Positions 8,769 through 16,286 of a DNA stretch of 64,000 nucleotides are shown one piece after another (the stretch's first letter is position 1; each line of letters begins with the position of its first letter). This DNA is from a bacterium (GTDB lineage Bacteria; Actinomycetota; Acidimicrobiia; Spongiisociales; JAENVV01), in NCBI GenBank assembly GCA_024641305.1, contig JAHEDI010000018.1, positions 1 through 64,000 on the forward strand, given 5' to 3'. The notes below the pieces were generated by a model. That model saw only the letters and a list, made by a program, of their open reading frames with translations. It was not told the DNA's origin and did no database searches. The translations under genes and the position numbers were made by a program.

Positions 8769-9502
8769 AACCGCTCGAAGAGTCACTACTTGGTTTGTCG
8801 GGGATTGAGCAGGCGCATGTCCGGCTTTCCGAGAATGGTCCCACCGGAGTCCGGGTCGTGTTGGCAGCTGACGCCGATCGGTCCCTCGTCTCGAGAGCCA
8901 TCAAGGAACTCTTCACGAGCCGCGGATTGACCGTGGTTGTCGATGAGGGCGATCGAGGATCTCTCTCTCCCATCGTCCCTATGGCCGCCGACCAACCGGC
9001 CGAAGATCAGCCAGAAGTGGACCCGATTACGACTAACTCTGGCTCTGAACCGGATGAGCTGGAACCGGCCTCTCAGTCTGTCTCCGCCAGACCACCGGTC
9101 AACCAGATGAAACGAACCGGGCTGCAAGGTCAGACTCCCGAATCCGGTTCTGTCGACCTTGCTGTGGCGGTTTCCGAGGGCCCTACCTATTGTGACGTAG
9201 CCGTGAGGGTCGGTCCGAATCGTCGTTCAGTTCGTCGTTCCAACCCTGACCCGGTATCGATCCGCGAGGCGATTCTCGATGCGCTCAACGAAGCGTCGGG
9301 GCGGTCAGGTATCCGGCCAACCATCGTCTCAGTCGAACGCCGATCGGTCGATCAAGGATCGGTGTCGGAGAAGATCATGATCACGGTTGTTTTGGAGTCG
9401 GCCGGCCAACTCGGGGTCGGGTCGGCACTGGTACGCGGTACGGAGTTTCATGCGTTCGGGTTCGCCGCGATGGCAGCTCTTAGGTATTTGCCATCCTTCT
9501 GA
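8765..9502 (+). CDS. Two-domain protein of unknown function
   Basis: The 245-residue product does not match a family I recognise. Residues 1-62 look like a small alpha/beta domain (HVRLSENGPTGVRVVLAAD, then helix SLVSRAIKELF and strand LTVVVDEG). Residues 70-125 are polar and probably disordered. Residues 130-245 form a second alpha/beta region with alternating strands and a helix (SIREAILDALNEASG), ending in HAFGFAAMAALRYLPSF. There is no signal peptide or membrane segment. The start ATG overlaps the stop of the 72-residue gene. It converges on the resolvase-like gene. Confidence 0.65.
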   Translation: MKPLEESLLGLSGIEQAHVRLSENGPTGVRVVLAADADRSLVSRAIKELFTSRGLTVVVDEGDRGSLSPIVPMAADQPAEDQPEVDPITTNSGSEPDELEPASQSVSARPPVNQMKRTGLQGQTPESGSVDLAVAVSEGPTYCDVAVRVGPNRRSVRRSNPDPVSIREAILDALNEASGRSGIRPTIVSVERRSVDQGSVSEKIMITVVLESAGQLGVGSALVRGTEFHAFGFAAMAALRYLPSF

Positions 9503-9546
9503 CCGTCGTGCTGAGTTAGGGCGTGACGGTGTTGGCCGGTTCCGGG

Positions 9547-10074
9547 TTAGGCCAAAGCCCAGTCGGGATCCGGTTCGGTGGTTGGCAGCGAATCGACAAA
9601 CTCGATTACGACGTCTGGTTGAGGGCCTGATGCCGCCTCCACCAACAATGACACACCAGAGACTGTGGCGGTCCGCCCATGTCGGAACGCCGCCGCTTTC
9701 TCCAGGACGTCGCGGATGAACATTCTCGCCGGGTCGCCGGGAGGCACCGACAGTGCCGTAAGGTCGCCATCTTCGGTGGAAGCAACCGAGATTCCGGTGG
9801 CTCTCAGCTCAAAAAGCATCACTTCCTGAGTTACCTTGTCTGGTGAGAGCGCTTCAAGCGTCGGCACGACGACTAGTTCTGCCTGTCCCGACGAGATGAT
9901 CCCGAGTACCGCACCGAACCCCTCCCGCTCGCCGGAATGAGCCCCGTCCTGGCAGATGGAGATGAGGTCATAACCGTTTCGAGCCACCCAGAGGCGTACT
10001 CGTTCGGCTTGCATGAAGGCCGTATCGGTTGAATCTGATCCGGGTCGTTCGCGAACATATCCAACTACGTGCAT
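9547..10074 (-). CDS. Resolvase-like protein without the catalytic serine
   Basis: The 175-residue product resembles the N-terminal catalytic domain of serine recombinases: HVVGYVRERPG at the start, FMQAERVRLWVARNGYDLISICQD, HSGEREGFGAVLGII, then ELVVVPTLEALS. The serine that normally follows the YxRxS strand is arginine here, and no helix-turn-helix or zinc domain follows, so recombinase activity is unlikely. ATG 10074 matches the family N-terminus, but in-frame ATGs at 10125 and 10173 are possible. It is divergent from the HNH gene and convergent with the unknown gene at 8765. A regulatory or degenerate role is my inference. Confidence 0.7.
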   Translation of the reverse strand: MHVVGYVRERPGSDSTDTAFMQAERVRLWVARNGYDLISICQDGAHSGEREGFGAVLGIISSGQAELVVVPTLEALSPDKVTQEVMLFELRATGISVASTEDGDLTALSVPPGDPARMFIRDVLEKAAAFRHGRTATVSGVSLLVEAASGPQPDVVIEFVDSLPTTEPDPDWALA

Positions 10075-10184
10075 CGTGGCGCAATTGTTGGGTCGTTGAG
10101 GGTCGATGTCAAGGACCTTCGACATATCGTCGGGCCGATTGCAGTTCCGATGGTATATTTCGAGAACTCTCATGGGGGTCCACC

Positions 10185-10688
10185 GTGGCGCGTGTGCTGG
10201 TGTTGAACGCTTCCTACGAGCCACTTTCGGTGGTGAGCACGCGACGCGCCGCCGTGCTGGTCCTCAACGACAAGGCCCAGATGCTCGAGGCGACCGACCT
10301 GATCTGGCGGGCGGAACGGGTTCAGCTGGCGATCCCTTCGGTTATCCGGTTGAACAAGTTTGTGCGCGTCCCGTACGGTCGAACCGTGCCCCTGACCCGC
10401 AACGCGGTCTTCGCTCGAGATGGGCATCGCTGTCAATACTGTGATGCCCCGGCCGAATCGATCGATCACGTGGTTCCGCGATCGCGAGGCGGGCAACACG
10501 TCTGGGAGAACGTCGTAGCGGCCTGCCGGCGATGCAACTTGCGCAAGGGATCCCGATTCCTCGAGGAAACCGGATTTCTCCTTAACAAGAGACCATCGGC
10601 TCCGCACACCTACGGGTGGGTATATGCCAGAGCGGGCCCACGCATGGACCCGCTCTGGAGCTCGTATTTGCTCGCCGAGTCGGCCTGA
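10185..10688 (+). CDS. HNH endonuclease family protein
   Basis: This 167-residue protein has an HNH nuclease fold. Two CxxC pairs (C83/C86 and C114/C117) bind the structural zinc, and the active-site motif IDHVVPRSRGG (D94, H95) is followed by N109 and the CNLRKGSR segment. The N-terminal 70 residues (ARVLVLNASYEPLSVVSTR) are characteristic of the stand-alone HNH proteins common in actinobacteria and cyanobacteria, whose biological role is poorly defined. The start is GTG 10185 with GGGGG about 6 nt upstream. It does not look like a restriction-modification component, as no methyltransferase is nearby. Confidence 0.9.
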   Translation: MARVLVLNASYEPLSVVSTRRAAVLVLNDKAQMLEATDLIWRAERVQLAIPSVIRLNKFVRVPYGRTVPLTRNAVFARDGHRCQYCDAPAESIDHVVPRSRGGQHVWENVVAACRRCNLRKGSRFLEETGFLLNKRPSAPHTYGWVYARAGPRMDPLWSSYLLAESA

Positions 10689-10718
10689 ACGGCCGCCAGG
10701 ACGTCTCGCCGGTGGAGG

Positions 10719-12110
10719 TTAGGGGAGGGTGGTGGTGGCGTCTGCGCCGGTCACGTCCAGGGTTGTCTCAGCCGGAAATTTGATACCGGTGACCACTCGA
10801 TAGTCGGCGAGACCGTCGAGGGTTCCGAGATATCGGACCGGTACCGATTCGGTGCAGGCGAACGCTTCTGTGAGATCCTCAAGCAGCTGTCGCTGAGCAC
10901 TGCCGATCTTGTTGAAGTCGAAGCTGTCGCCAAATAGGAACTCGGCGTCGAGGTCCGCGGCACCCGAGAGGTCGACCCAGTACGTCTTGCCGTCCGGGGT
11001 GATGGTGTACATCGCCACCGGGTTGGCTTGTGGGTCGACGAGCCGGCTATCGCGGGGGAGCCCGAATTCAAGGTCAAAGATGTGTTCGCTGCCGGGAGGC
11101 ATGATCACCTTTTCACTCGACTCGACGTTGTTCACGGTCGCATCCAATATCGTGTTGTTGGTTTCGATACCCGGCTGGAACTTGGATGCGTCGCCAGTGA
11201 TCACGTCGGCGAGGTCAAGATAGAGATAATCGGCATCCAGGATGTTCTGATAGTGGGCGGAACTTCCATCTTTCCAGATCGCGTAGAACGGAATGGTGGG
11301 GTACAGAACATTCGGGAATAACGTATCGGTGACGGCGCTCGAGGTGACGGTTCCGATCACCTTCGCGTTGCCGGCACTCACGACCGAGTACGGATCGCCG
11401 CAGGCGTCCCCGTAGGTTGTGTGAAAGTCGACCACGAGTCCGTCGGACCAGGCGATGTCTTCGGCAACGTCAACGACGGTGGCTCCTTCGGGTGCCGTCC
11501 ATCCCTGGAGAGAAACCGAATCGGCATCAAGGTCCCAGGTGGCAACGACTGATCCGCCCTGGACCAACTCGATCGCTAGGTCAGAAGCCTGGGTCTCGGG
11601 TACCTGATATCCAACGGTCCAGTGAGCGGGAATACCGACCGGGATCGATGGGAGATCAGACCCGGCTACCGCATGGTCGGCGATAGTGCGGTCCAACGGG
11701 TAGACGACCCCTTCATCGTCGATCATCTGTAGTTCCGGGTAACCGTATTCGCCGGCAAAGGCTGTAGCCGAATAGGGGATCGGGCTCAAACCATTGTTCT
11801 GATAGGCAACCCCGAGCCGTACTTCGAGATAGCCCTCACGAACCAGAGACGTTGAGATGTCGATGTTCTGGACCTCGAGGGCAAATCCGTCCCCCGAGTA
11901 CCGCTGTCCCGGAGCTAGCTGTCCCGAAACTGCTGAAACACTTTGCGCGCCGAGGACACCCGGAAGGCCGACGACGCTTGATGATGACTCCGATTGGGAG
12001 TCTTGATAACTGGCCGTTGCGATGTCGGTGGGACGGGTGGCCGCCAACACCGGTATCGCCGCCAGCACTGTGGACAAGGCCACAGCGAGCAATACGAGCT
12101 TCCTAACCAT
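10719..12110 (-). CDS. Secreted protein of unknown function
   Basis: The 463-residue protein has a clear Sec signal peptide (MVRKLVLLAVALSTVLAAI, then PVLAATRP with likely cleavage after ALA). The mature part is acidic and beta-rich. Residues about 65-140 (GQRYSGDGFALEVQNIDIS, then VAYQNNGLSPIPYSAT) recall the Ig-like DUF4352 fold, but I am not certain. Two cysteines (in GDACGDPYS and AFACTES) could form a disulfide. ATG 12110 is preferred over ATG 12119 because GGAG sits 9 nt before it but abuts 12119. It is monocistronic and diverges from the mraZ operon across a 380-bp gap. Confidence 0.72.
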   Translation of the reverse strand: MVRKLVLLAVALSTVLAAIPVLAATRPTDIATASYQDSQSESSSSVVGLPGVLGAQSVSAVSGQLAPGQRYSGDGFALEVQNIDISTSLVREGYLEVRLGVAYQNNGLSPIPYSATAFAGEYGYPELQMIDDEGVVYPLDRTIADHAVAGSDLPSIPVGIPAHWTVGYQVPETQASDLAIELVQGGSVVATWDLDADSVSLQGWTAPEGATVVDVAEDIAWSDGLVVDFHTTYGDACGDPYSVVSAGNAKVIGTVTSSAVTDTLFPNVLYPTIPFYAIWKDGSSAHYQNILDADYLYLDLADVITGDASKFQPGIETNNTILDATVNNVESSEKVIMPPGSEHIFDLEFGLPRDSRLVDPQANPVAMYTITPDGKTYWVDLSGAADLDAEFLFGDSFDFNKIGSAQRQLLEDLTEAFACTESVPVRYLGTLDGLADYRVVTGIKFPAETTLDVTGADATTTLP

Positions 12111-12490
12111 TGTCGGCATCTCCTACGTTGCGTGACAAAAGGTTTCCTGTTGTTGTCAAAGTTTTCGGGCGGTATTCAGTGTCTCTTAAGAGGTTTCTTC
12201 GGGTGTTATGAATACAAAGCGTGTAATTACATGTGTGATATTTGGTGCCTGGCAGCGGACAACGTGACGTCGGGCGGTCCTGGTCAGTCGAATCGGCCCT
12301 TGACAATTGGTCCCACCGGCGGAGTTGAGGTGGGCGGGGGTTCCGATCAGACGGGTTGTTGGGCGCCTGATGCGGGGAATTTGACAAAAAAGGGGAAAAA
12401 TGGTTCAAGTGAGTTGACAAATGGGTCGAAGTGGTGCAAAGTGGGGCGCAGTGGAAGGACCCCGCTCATGAACGACAGGAACCAAGACAA
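12111..12490. other. 380-bp divergent intergenic region upstream of mraZ
   Basis: No convincing gene is present. The segment nearest the secreted-protein gene is AT-richer than its surroundings. It contains two perfect 10-bp palindromes, CTCTTAAGAG (12183-12192) and TGTAATTACA (12222-12231). TTGACA, the ideal -35 hexamer, occurs three times on the plus strand (12300, 12381, 12414) and once on the minus strand (12154-12159). None has an ideal -10 partner. The MraZ repeats occupy 12422-12456. Confidence 0.6.
12422..12456 (+). promoter_or_regulatory. MraZ-binding repeats (four TGG pentamers, 10-bp period)
   Basis: Four pentamers, TGGGT, TGGTG, TGGGG and TGGAA, start at 12422, 12432, 12442 and 12452, each separated by exactly 5 nt. 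MraZ from other bacteria binds such TGGGN-N5 direct repeats upstream of its own gene. The array starts 3 nt after TTGACA (12414-12419), so bound MraZ would block a promoter there. This fits autorepression of the division cluster. Confidence 0.85.
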
Positions 12491-12922
12491 GTGCTCGTCG
12501 GTGAATACCAACACACACTGGACCCCAAAGGCCGCCTCGTGCTGCCCGCCAAGTTCCGCGATCACTTCTCCGATGGCTGCGTCATCACCAAAGGGCAGGA
12601 ACGCTGCCTTTTCGTCTTCCCGCTCGACCAGTGGGCGGAAGAGGAGGCACGGGTGAGGGAACTGCCTCGCACCAACGCACGAGCTCGCTCCTACGCTCGT
12701 TCGTTTTTTGCCTCGGCAGATAGCCAGGTCCCTGACAAGCAACGCCGCGTGGCTATCACCGCAAAGCTTCAGGACTATGCCCACCTTGATAAGGACGTCA
12801 CGATCATCGGGATGTCCGACCGCATAGAGATTTGGGATACGACCACGTGGGAGTCGATGTCGGAAGCGGCAGACGATTTCTACTCGGACATCGAGGAGGC
12901 TCTCTCAGAACACGGCATTTAG
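12491..12922 (+). CDS. mraZ: Transcriptional regulator MraZ
   Basis: MraZ is a ring-forming DNA-binding protein with two AbrB-like domains that represses the division and cell-wall operon. This 143-residue copy has the usual length and both domain signatures: GEYQHTLDPKGRLVLPAKFR near residues 4-23 and DKQRRVAITAKLQDYAHL in the second half. The frame is open back to 12431, but GTG 12491 gives the family N-terminus, and AGGA lies 10 nt upstream. The MraZ operator repeats are immediately upstream. It is the first gene of the cluster. Confidence 0.95.
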   Translation: MLVGEYQHTLDPKGRLVLPAKFRDHFSDGCVITKGQERCLFVFPLDQWAEEEARVRELPRTNARARSYARSFFASADSQVPDKQRRVAITAKLQDYAHLDKDVTIIGMSDRIEIWDTTTWESMSEAADDFYSDIEEALSEHGI

Positions 12923-12943
12923 GACAACATCGGCTGGTTCATC

Positions 12944-13021
12944 GCCAGCCCCCCGGTTACCAGATTGGAAGGCCCCTTACTCCGCCCGCTTCCGTTTGGT
13001 GCCAGCGCCCGGGGGGCTGGC
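12944..13021 (+). promoter_or_regulatory. Extended hairpin before rsmH, candidate mraW RNA motif
   Basis: A perfect 13-bp inverted repeat (GCCAGCCCCCCGG at 12944-12956, its complement at 13009-13021) encloses two further helices: ACCAGA 12959-12964 with TTTGGT 12995-13000 (one G-U pair), and GGAAG 12967-12971 with CTTCC 12989-12993. The terminal loop is 17 nt. The outer helix ends one base before the rsmH ATG and buries its G-rich ribosome-binding site. A conserved mraW RNA motif in front of this gene has been described in actinobacteria; assignment to it is inference from position and shape. Confidence 0.6.
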
Positions 13022-13022
13022 A

Positions 13023-13949
13023 ATGCATCAGCCCAACCCTTACCACGAGCCTGTGATGGCAGAGGAAGTCATGAACATGTTCAGCGACATCAAAAGCGGC
13101 GTGATCGTCGATGCCACCTTCGGTGGTGGCGGTCACGCTCGCCGTCTGCTGAACCGGGGTGGCCTCGACGTCATCGGGCTCGATCAAGATCCGGAGGCCG
13201 GCCCAAATACAGCCGATCTGGTCGACAACGAGCACTTCTCGTTTGTGCGCGGCTCGTTCGGAAACCTCGCTCAAATACTCGACGCCGAGGGAATCGAATT
13301 CGTCGATGGGGTGCTCTTCGACCTCGGCGTCTCAAGTCACCAACTCGACGAACCAACTCGCGGTTTCTCCTACCGTCACCCTGGGCCGCTGGATATGCGG
13401 ATGGGCGATGGGCCGCTTACGGCAGCCGAGATTGTTAATGAATGGTCAGAGGCAGACCTGGCTCGGGTCATTCGCGACTACGGAGAGGAACGCTTCTCCG
13501 TCCGGATCGCCCGAGCGATCTGCAAGGCTCGACCGATCACCGATACCGCCTCGCTGGCGTCGATCGTGCGCGAGGCAATTCCGGCCGCCACCCGAAAGAC
13601 CGGTGGGCACCCTGCTCGCCGCACATTTCAAGCGCTCAGGATCGCCGTAAACGACGAGCTGGGGGAACTTGAGCGTGGTCTCGATGCCGCCATCGAACGG
13701 CTCGCGCCCAACGGGCGTTGTGTAGTCATCTCCTATCATTCGCTCGAAGACCGCATTGTGAAGCAGCGGTTTGCGGCGGCCGCCCAGACGTGCGTGTGCC
13801 CGCCTGGTCTACCAGTCTGTGCCTGCAACACGGTTCCGGAACTGATCATCGTTACCCGCAAAGCAGTTGGTCCGGAGGAAGCAGAAGTTACGTCCAATCC
13901 TCGGGCCAGGAGCGCCAAGCTTCGTTGTGCCCAGAAGGTGGCTGCGTGA
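13023..13949 (+). CDS. rsmH: 16S rRNA (cytosine-1402-N4)-methyltransferase RsmH
   Basis: RsmH (formerly MraW) methylates N4 of cytosine 1402 in the 16S rRNA decoding centre using S-adenosylmethionine. The 308-residue product shows the family N-terminus YHEPVMAEEV, the SAM-binding loop VDATFGGGGHARRLL, GLDQDPEA, and the catalytic-region motif LFDLGVSSHQLDE with RGFSYR. The C-terminus has VISYHSLEDRIVK. ATG 13023 was chosen over GTG 12996 because it starts directly before HQPNPYHEPVM. The gene lies about 100 bp after mraZ; the hairpin between them may regulate its translation. Its TGA overlaps the GTG of ftsL. Confidence 0.96.
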   Translation: MHQPNPYHEPVMAEEVMNMFSDIKSGVIVDATFGGGGHARRLLNRGGLDVIGLDQDPEAGPNTADLVDNEHFSFVRGSFGNLAQILDAEGIEFVDGVLFDLGVSSHQLDEPTRGFSYRHPGPLDMRMGDGPLTAAEIVNEWSEADLARVIRDYGEERFSVRIARAICKARPITDTASLASIVREAIPAATRKTGGHPARRTFQALRIAVNDELGELERGLDAAIERLAPNGRCVVISYHSLEDRIVKQRFAAAAQTCVCPPGLPVCACNTVPELIIVTRKAVGPEEAEVTSNPRARSAKLRCAQKVAA

Positions 13950-14335
13950 CCGCCCGGGTCCTACCCCGCCCATCGGCTGAGCCGGTTCGCTTGATCTCCT
14001 CACGGGCAACCGTGCGCCCCCGGGTGGCGGCATGGGTCGTCTATACCCTTGTTGTGGCCCTGGTTTTCTTCGGACTTATTTACTCCCAGACGGCTCTGGA
14101 CGGAAGTGCGTTTGAACTCCAAGAACTCGAAACTCAAATCGCTACGGCCGAGCAGCAGAGGTTAGAGCTGACTCTTGAAGTGGCTCGGCTAAGTTCACCT
14201 TCACGGGTTGTTCCGGCCGCCAACGACCTGGGTATGGTCTTACCGACGGACATGCGAACGATATCGGCTCCCGGGGTGGTGGTGCGCTCCGCGGACGCCC
14301 CGTTGTCCGATCCCCTCGTGACGGCTTCGCCGTGA
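13946..14335 (+). CDS. ftsL: FtsL-like cell division protein
   Basis: FtsL is a small bitopic protein of the FtsQLB subcomplex that activates septal peptidoglycan synthesis. The 129-residue product has a basic cytoplasmic N-terminus, one membrane helix at about 27-46, a leucine-rich coiled coil at about 57-84 and the typical end motif with LGMVLP (95-100). Sequence conservation in this family is low, so the call rests on topology and position between rsmH and ftsI. The GTG start overlaps the rsmH stop (GTGA), and its own TGA overlaps a possible small gene in the same way. Confidence 0.85.
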   Translation: MTARVLPRPSAEPVRLISSRATVRPRVAAWVVYTLVVALVFFGLIYSQTALDGSAFELQELETQIATAEQQRLELTLEVARLSSPSRVVPAANDLGMVLPTDMRTISAPGVVVRSADAPLSDPLVTASP

Positions 14336-14532
14336 GGGCGGGTCTGGTGCTCAGGTCAGCCTCCTTGTTCCACAAGTCCGCTGGCGATTTCATACGGCCG
14401 GTGACGGCTTCCCTTCGTCACAAGGAACTCCTCCTCGAAACCCCTGCTAATGCTGGCGGCGGGTGTATCGAAGGTCAGGAACGGTGCGCTCCCGCCCCGC
14501 CCTCCTTGGACACACTTCGCCGACTGAGCTGA
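14332..14532 (+). CDS. Possible small coupled gene between ftsL and ftsI
   Basis: A 66-codon frame starts with GTG 14332, overlapping the ftsL stop as GTGA, and ends with TGA at 14530-14532, 2 nt before the ftsI ATG. This spacing matches the coupled junctions elsewhere in the operon, and third codon positions are mostly G or C as in neighbouring genes. The product is basic, with no membrane segment and no recognisable motif. It could instead be a leader for ftsI, or part of a longer ftsI starting at GTG 14463 in another frame. I rate it as possible only. Confidence 0.35.
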   Translation: MRAGLVLRSASLFHKSAGDFIRPVTASLRHKELLLETPANAGGGCIEGQERCAPAPPSLDTLRRLS

Positions 14533-14534
14533 CC

Positions 14535-16286
14535 ATGGGCGGGAAGACCCGTAACGGCAGGAGCCGCACCGACACGAAGCGGGTACCCCAGAAACGATCC
14601 AAGAAACGGTCATCCTTGCGTCGGGCCGACGGTCGGATCATCACGATCGCCCTGGTGATTGTTGTCACCTGGTCTTTGATTGGTTTCAAGTTGTTTCAAA
14701 TTCAGGTCGTCCAGGCCGCCGAGTTCTCAGAGCAGGCGTTGGATCAGCGACTCACCACGCATGAGTTTGCTCCCTATCGGGGAACCATTTTCGACCGCAG
14801 CGGGCATCAGATGGCCCTGACGATCCAGGGCGTTACCGTGTGGGCGAATCCACAGGTGGTTGAGAATCCAACTTTGACTGCCCACTTGGTGGCGGGTTCC
14901 CTTGGTATTGATGAAGACGCCCTGGCGGAAAAACTCGCCAGTGAAAAGTCATTCGTGTTCGTGAAGCGTCAGTTGGAAGAAGAGCAGGTCGACAGCCTGC
15001 GTTCTCTAGATCTGGCGGGTATTTACTTCGAACCCGAGCCGAAACGGGTCTACCCGAACGGCCCACTTGGCGCACAGGCTGTCGGGTTCGTCGGCATAGA
15101 CGGGACCGGCATCGAGGGGCTTGAATACTCGTACGATGAAGAGCTGTCGGGGGTGGCCGGCTACCTCATCGACGAGAGAGACCCACATGGCCGTCCAATC
15201 CCGCAGGGGTTTCAGCAAAGCGTACCGCCGATTCCCGGGGCGGATCTTCTTACCTCCATGGACATGTCCATTCAGTTCATGGCCGAGCAGGCCTGCCTTG
15301 AGACGATCGAACGAACTGATGCGCTCGGGTGCTCCATGGTGGTGCTCGATCCAAAAACCGGGGAGATTCTGGCGATGGCCGTTCTGCCTTCATTCGATCC
15401 CGGCGATTTCAACTCCTACGATAAATCGACCTGGTCAAATTCAACGGTCAGGAACCTGTATGAGCCGGGCTCTACTCAGAAGCTCGTCACTGTGGCCGCC
15501 GCCATCGAGGAGAAGGCGGTTGCCTTCGATACCGAGATGGTCGTTCCGTATTCGATCACGGTCGCAGGTCGAGAGATCAAGGATTTCGGTAATTTCCATG
15601 AGCCCCTTCGTTTGACTGTCGCCGATATTGTGACCCGATCTTCCAATGTCGGAACAATCATGATCGGCCAGAAGCTCGGGGATGCTGCCCTGCGCAAGTA
15701 TCTGCACGCTTTCGGGTACGGCCAGCCAACCGGAGTTGATTTCGCCGGGGAAGCCACGGGCGTCGCCAACGTCGACCCGGAGTGCGGGTCGTGTACAGCA
15801 TCGGCGGCCATCGGGTATTCGGTTTCGGTAACCCCTCTTCAAATGGCCTCGGTCTACGCCACGATCGCCAACAACGGCACATGGATTCAGCCTCACATCG
15901 TCAGATATGTCGACCACGGCGACGGTGACCCGCTGGCATTTGCCCCTGAGAGCCGTGAGATCGTCTCGCCAGACACCGCCTTCATCATGAGATCCATGCT
16001 CCAGAACGTGGTCGATAACGGAACCGGAAAAGCCGCGGCCATCGACGATTACACCGTCGGAGGTAAGACCGGCACGACATTGAAGTATCTGCCTGGTGGT
16101 GGATACAGCGAGGACCACATTGCCAGCTTTATCGGGATGGCTCCCATGAGCGACCCGCGCCTGGTCATCGCAGTCGTGGTCGACCGCCCTATTAACGGAT
16201 ATACGGGCGGAGCGGCGGCCGCGCCGGCATTCGGGCAGGTCATGGAAAAGGCTCTCCATCATCTCGGAGTGGAACCCGATGCTTAG
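14535..16286 (+). CDS. ftsI: Septal peptidoglycan transpeptidase (penicillin-binding protein, FtsI/PBP3)
   Basis: This class B penicillin-binding protein cross-links septal peptidoglycan. The 583-residue product has a basic cytoplasmic tail, one membrane helix at about 36-56, a dimerisation/pedestal domain (APYRGTIFDRSGHQMALT) and a C-terminal transpeptidase domain. All three active-site motifs are present: SxxK as STQK (S313, K316), SxN as SSN (369-371) and KTG (511-513). ATG 14535 leaves a 35-residue tail before the helix; GTG 14463 would add 24 residues. Its TAG stop overlaps the murE start by 8 bp. FtsW, its glycosyltransferase partner, is encoded further down the operon. Confidence 0.95.
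   Translation: MGGKTRNGRSRTDTKRVPQKRSKKRSSLRRADGRIITIALVIVVTWSLIGFKLFQIQVVQAAEFSEQALDQRLTTHEFAPYRGTIFDRSGHQMALTIQGVTVWANPQVVENPTLTAHLVAGSLGIDEDALAEKLASEKSFVFVKRQLEEEQVDSLRSLDLAGIYFEPEPKRVYPNGPLGAQAVGFVGIDGTGIEGLEYSYDEELSGVAGYLIDERDPHGRPIPQGFQQSVPPIPGADLLTSMDMSIQFMAEQACLETIERTDALGCSMVVLDPKTGEILAMAVLPSFDPGDFNSYDKSTWSNSTVRNLYEPGSTQKLVTVAAAIEEKAVAFDTEMVVPYSITVAGREIKDFGNFHEPLRLTVADIVTRSSNVGTIMIGQKLGDAALRKYLHAFGYGQPTGVDFAGEATGVANVDPECGSCTASAAIGYSVSVTPLQMASVYATIANNGTWIQPHIVRYVDHGDGDPLAFAPESREIVSPDTAFIMRSMLQNVVDNGTGKAAAIDDYTVGGKTGTTLKYLPGGGYSEDHIASFIGMAPMSDPRLVIAVVVDRPINGYTGGAAAAPAFGQVMEKALHHLGVEPDA

Noticed and set aside
9547..10688. Mobile element or prophage fragment (resolvase-like plus HNH genes)
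   Set aside because: No terminal repeats, integrase, terminase or att-like duplication is visible, and base composition matches the neighbours. The resolvase-like protein lacks its catalytic serine.
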